From the NCBI GenBank assembly GCA_034096865.1, contig JAWQFJ010017419.1:100001-123710 (forward strand): 23,710 bases of DNA. Direction: 5' to 3'. The translations under genes and the position numbers were made by a program. The notes beneath the pieces were generated by a model. It had not been told where the DNA came from. It saw nothing but the letters and a program-made list of their open reading frames with translations, and searched no databases. The DNA is from Theodoxus fluviatilis. Taxonomy: Eukaryota > Mollusca > Gastropoda > Cycloneritida > Neritidae. Of the stretch, positions 21,720 to 23,710 are shown piece by piece (position 1 is the first letter of the stretch; each line of letters opens with the position of its first letter).

Positions 21720-22630
21720 CTCATCCATCACAGATACTACATAGGTTAACATGCAGAATCATAGACGACGAATGACTATCAGTTACATTGGAGAGTAGTT
21801 GGGTGTACAGTAGAAACAGCAGAGGACCCAGAACAGAGCCCTGAGGGACTCCGTACTAGAGAGGTGTAGGATCAGAAGCAAAAGCTGAGATCGAAACAGT
21901 ATGTCAACGTTCTGAGAGATTTGAATGCAGGAAAGAGAGTGCTAAGTTCTCAATGCCAAAAACGTTTCTAAGACGGGTGAGAAGAATTCCATGGTCTAAT
22001 GAGTCGAACGCGGCACTCAAGTCTAACAGAGTAAGAAGAGAAACTTTGGAATCATCAGGAGCAACGAGAAGATCGTTTAGAACATGGAGCAGAGCTGTTT
22101 CGGTGGAATGATGAGCACGGTACGCGGATTGAAAACGGGCCAACAGGTCATACTGGGACACGTGCTCCAGCAGCTGCTGCAAAGCTAACTTCTCTAACAA
22201 TTTTGACAGAAAAGAAAGATTGGAAACTGGCCTATAATTACTAAGTTTTTTTGGATCCAGGTCCTGCTTCTTCAAGAGCGGCTTAACTATAGCATGCTTG
22301 AAAACACCAGGGAAGGTGCCAGTCTGGAAGCAATCATTGATCATCTGTGTCAGAACAGGTAGGATCTCATCAATGCACTCAACTAAGAGTGGTGTGGAAA
22401 CAGGGTCAAAGTCACAGGAGGTAGGGTTCATACTGCGGATGGTCTTGAGGACCGCACTCGCCTCAACCGGGCTGAACTGAAGGAGGGGAGTACCCCTGAA
22501 GGATACTGGGTCATCACATTATAGACGCACCTGCATCAGCAGACATGTCAACGTTGTTTCGAATATCGGACACCTTGGACACAAAAAAGTCGTAAAACAT
22601 CTGAGGTAACAGCGACATTGGTGAAGAAGG
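21720..22630 (-). mobile_element. Degenerate CR1/L2-like LINE fragment
   Basis: The minus strand encodes, from 22620 downward, the linker before the RT (MSLLPQMFYDFFVSKVSDIR), then GTPLLQFSPVEASAVLKTIR, the RT fingers and palm, and finally VPQGSVLGPLLFLLYTQ near 21850. Coding similarity fades by about 21720. It ends upstream exactly where an unrelated plus-strand LINE begins (22631). The endonuclease and the catalytic FADD box are absent from this piece. Confidence 0.85.
21783..22620 (-). pseudogene. CR1/L2-like reverse transcriptase, N-terminal half, broken
   Basis: The longest intact block is 22431-21904 (175 codons). It contains NYRPVSNLSFLSKLLEK (RT block 1, about residues 65-81), QSAYRAHHSTETALL (about 101-115) and motif A LDLSAAFDSLDH (136-147), with the first catalytic Asp at 137. 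Upstream, homology continues in another frame after a frameshift near 22515-22525. Downstream it continues in the same frame past a TGA at 21901-21903 and a TAG near 21853 to YGVPQGSVLGPLLFLLYT. The motif C Asp pair is not recognisable. The ATG at 22431 is internal, not a real start. This is a dead remnant. Confidence 0.87.
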
Positions 22631-23710
22631 GACTATGCAGACGACCTTGTGATCTGGTGCAAGGAGGAGCACGCAAGCGCAGCCACCTACAGAATGCAGT
22701 TAGCGGCTAACAGGCTGACCACACGGGAAGATGACTGGTGTGTCTCCATCAACAAGGAGAAATCCTCCACGACCCTCTTCACTCTATCGCCAAAGCAGAA
22801 AGATTGTACCGTTAGGCTTGGTGACACTCCTCTGAGAGAGGATGAAGAAGCAACCTACCTTGGAGTCACCTTTGACAGACGTCAGACCTGGAAACCACAC
22901 ATTGACGATGGCCAGGCGCAAACTGGCCATACTCAGGAAGCTGGCAGGCACCACATGGGGAGCGAACGAGAGGATACTGAAGACAGTATACCAGGGATCA
23001 GTCAGGCCCCACCTCGAATACGGCTCCACAGCGTGGTCAACCTCAGCCACGTCGAACCTACAGACCCTCGACCGAGTGCAAAATCAGGCTCTCCGCGCCC
23101 ATCAAAGAAATGGAGAAGATTACAGCAATCCAGCCTCTCAGCCAGAGGAGAGAAGCCAAGATTTATGGTAGAGGCTGAGAAGTGCTTACCCGACCACCCC
23201 ATGAAGCACAGACTGAGCAACCTCACCAAGAACCGGCTCAAACGGAGCAGCTTTGTCCATGAGAGCAAGAGGCTCTCTTGACAATGCAAGGAAGTCCTCC
23301 CCCAGAACACTCTCCCTCTGATCACCGGGGAAGAAGAAAACCCCTGCACAACGGGCAAAACAGACATCCAGGTCTGCACCAGCGTTCCACATGTTGCCTC
23401 AGGAGACAGACAGGTTGACATTGCTCGGCGGGCACGTACCCTAGCCATGATCGACGAACAGTACCCACAGGAGGCGTGAATCCACGCTTACACTGATGGA
23501 TCAGCAACAAACGCCGTATCCAATGGAGGTGCTGGCATCCTGATTCAGTTCCCTGGGGGACATACAGCCACAGCCAGTGTTGCCACAGGCAAGCACTGCA
23601 CAAACTACAGGGCAGAAGCGGAGGCACTCATACAGGCGGCCTCCATGGTACAGGATTCTCCAGACCCATGCTACCAAGTAGTCTTCCTCTCAGACGCCCT
23701 ATCAGTTCTC
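22631..23710 (+). mobile_element. 5'-truncated I-superfamily-like LINE (RT plus RNase H), runs off window
   Basis: The fragment opens directly at the RT catalytic motif (DYADD at 22631-22645) and continues through the RT thumb and a linker into an RNase H domain at the right edge. A reverse transcriptase followed by RNase H in one ORF is found in the I/R1/LOA/Ingi-type group of non-LTR retrotransposons. This makes it a different lineage from the minus-strand CR1/L2-like fragment it abuts. The 3' end, tail and any target duplication lie beyond the window. Confidence 0.85.
22631..23710 (+). pseudogene. I-like LINE polyprotein remnant: RT C-terminus and RNase H domain
   Basis: In order: YADDLVIWCKEEHASAATY with the catalytic Asp pair; VSINKEKSSTTLF; EEATYLGVTFDRRQTWKPHI; then, after a frameshift near 22907, ARRKLAILRKLAGTTWGA and RPHLEYGSTAWS; then, after an apparent deletion near 23090, PIKEMEKITAIQPLSQRRE; then, from about 23165, CLPDHPMKHRLSNLTKNRL. 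Two in-frame TGA stops follow (23279-23281 and 23477-23479), both where an Arg CGA codon is plausible. The RNase H domain shows the catalytic Asp in YTDGSA (23495), Glu in YRAEAEAL (23615) and Asp in FLSDALSVL (23693); the fourth acidic residue lies outside. All three visible active-site residues are kept although the ORF is dead. Partial at both ends. Confidence 0.87.

Overview
This window looks like intergenic or intronic nuclear DNA from an animal. The abundance of long simple repeats, the mix of non-LTR retrotransposon remnants (CR1/L2-like, RTE-like and I-like with an RNase H domain) and a Tc1-type DNA transposon would suit a marine invertebrate, most likely a mollusc. The organism is an inference from repeat content; no host gene fixes it. 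I recognise no rRNA, tRNA, CRISPR array, bacterial operon or host protein-coding gene.

Layout: 1-1783 is AT-rich sequence with two short simple repeats. 1784-2665 is an 882-bp fold-back (long inverted repeat) element with a 26-nt central loop. 2666-3630 is unassigned. 3633-4193 is a long pyrimidine tract ending in (CT)n and (CTC)n. 4196-5890 is unassigned, with a more GC-rich stretch near 4540-5110. 5894-6810 is a minus-strand CR1/L2-like LINE 3' end with its 3' UTR and an (ATT)n tail, truncated against about 440 bp of (CA)n at 6812-7250. 7251-9573 is mostly unassigned but holds a 98-bp-period direct repeat and a probable dispersed repeat. 9574-10376 is a 5'-truncated RTE-type LINE insertion bounded by a 9-bp target-site duplication. 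10377-15934 is unassigned sequence broken by (GT)n, (GA)n and (CA)n tracts, with two perfect TGACGTCA sites near 12.06 and 12.52 kb. 15937-17479 is a structurally complete Tc1-type transposon with an uninterrupted DD34E transposase, sitting between (CA)n and (TA)n tracts. 17480-21335 is unassigned sequence plus (TA)n, duplicated (CG)n/(GT)n blocks, a G-run cluster and a very long (TCA)n(TTA)n(GCA)n compound tract. 21720-22628 is a degenerate minus-strand CR1/L2-like reverse transcriptase fragment. It abuts, head to head, a degenerate plus-strand I-superfamily LINE (RT plus RNase H) that runs off the right edge.

The only open reading frame that looks both genuine and intact is the Tc1-type transposase. 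The retrotransposon ORFs are truncated or broken by frameshifts and stops. The elements do not form a pathway; the window is a layered record of insertions. The most unusual structures are the fold-back element, whose two arm halves differ sharply in divergence, the intact-looking Tc1 copy, the RTE insertion with clean flanks, and the LINE-LINE junction. I see no convincing sign of a novel biological system.
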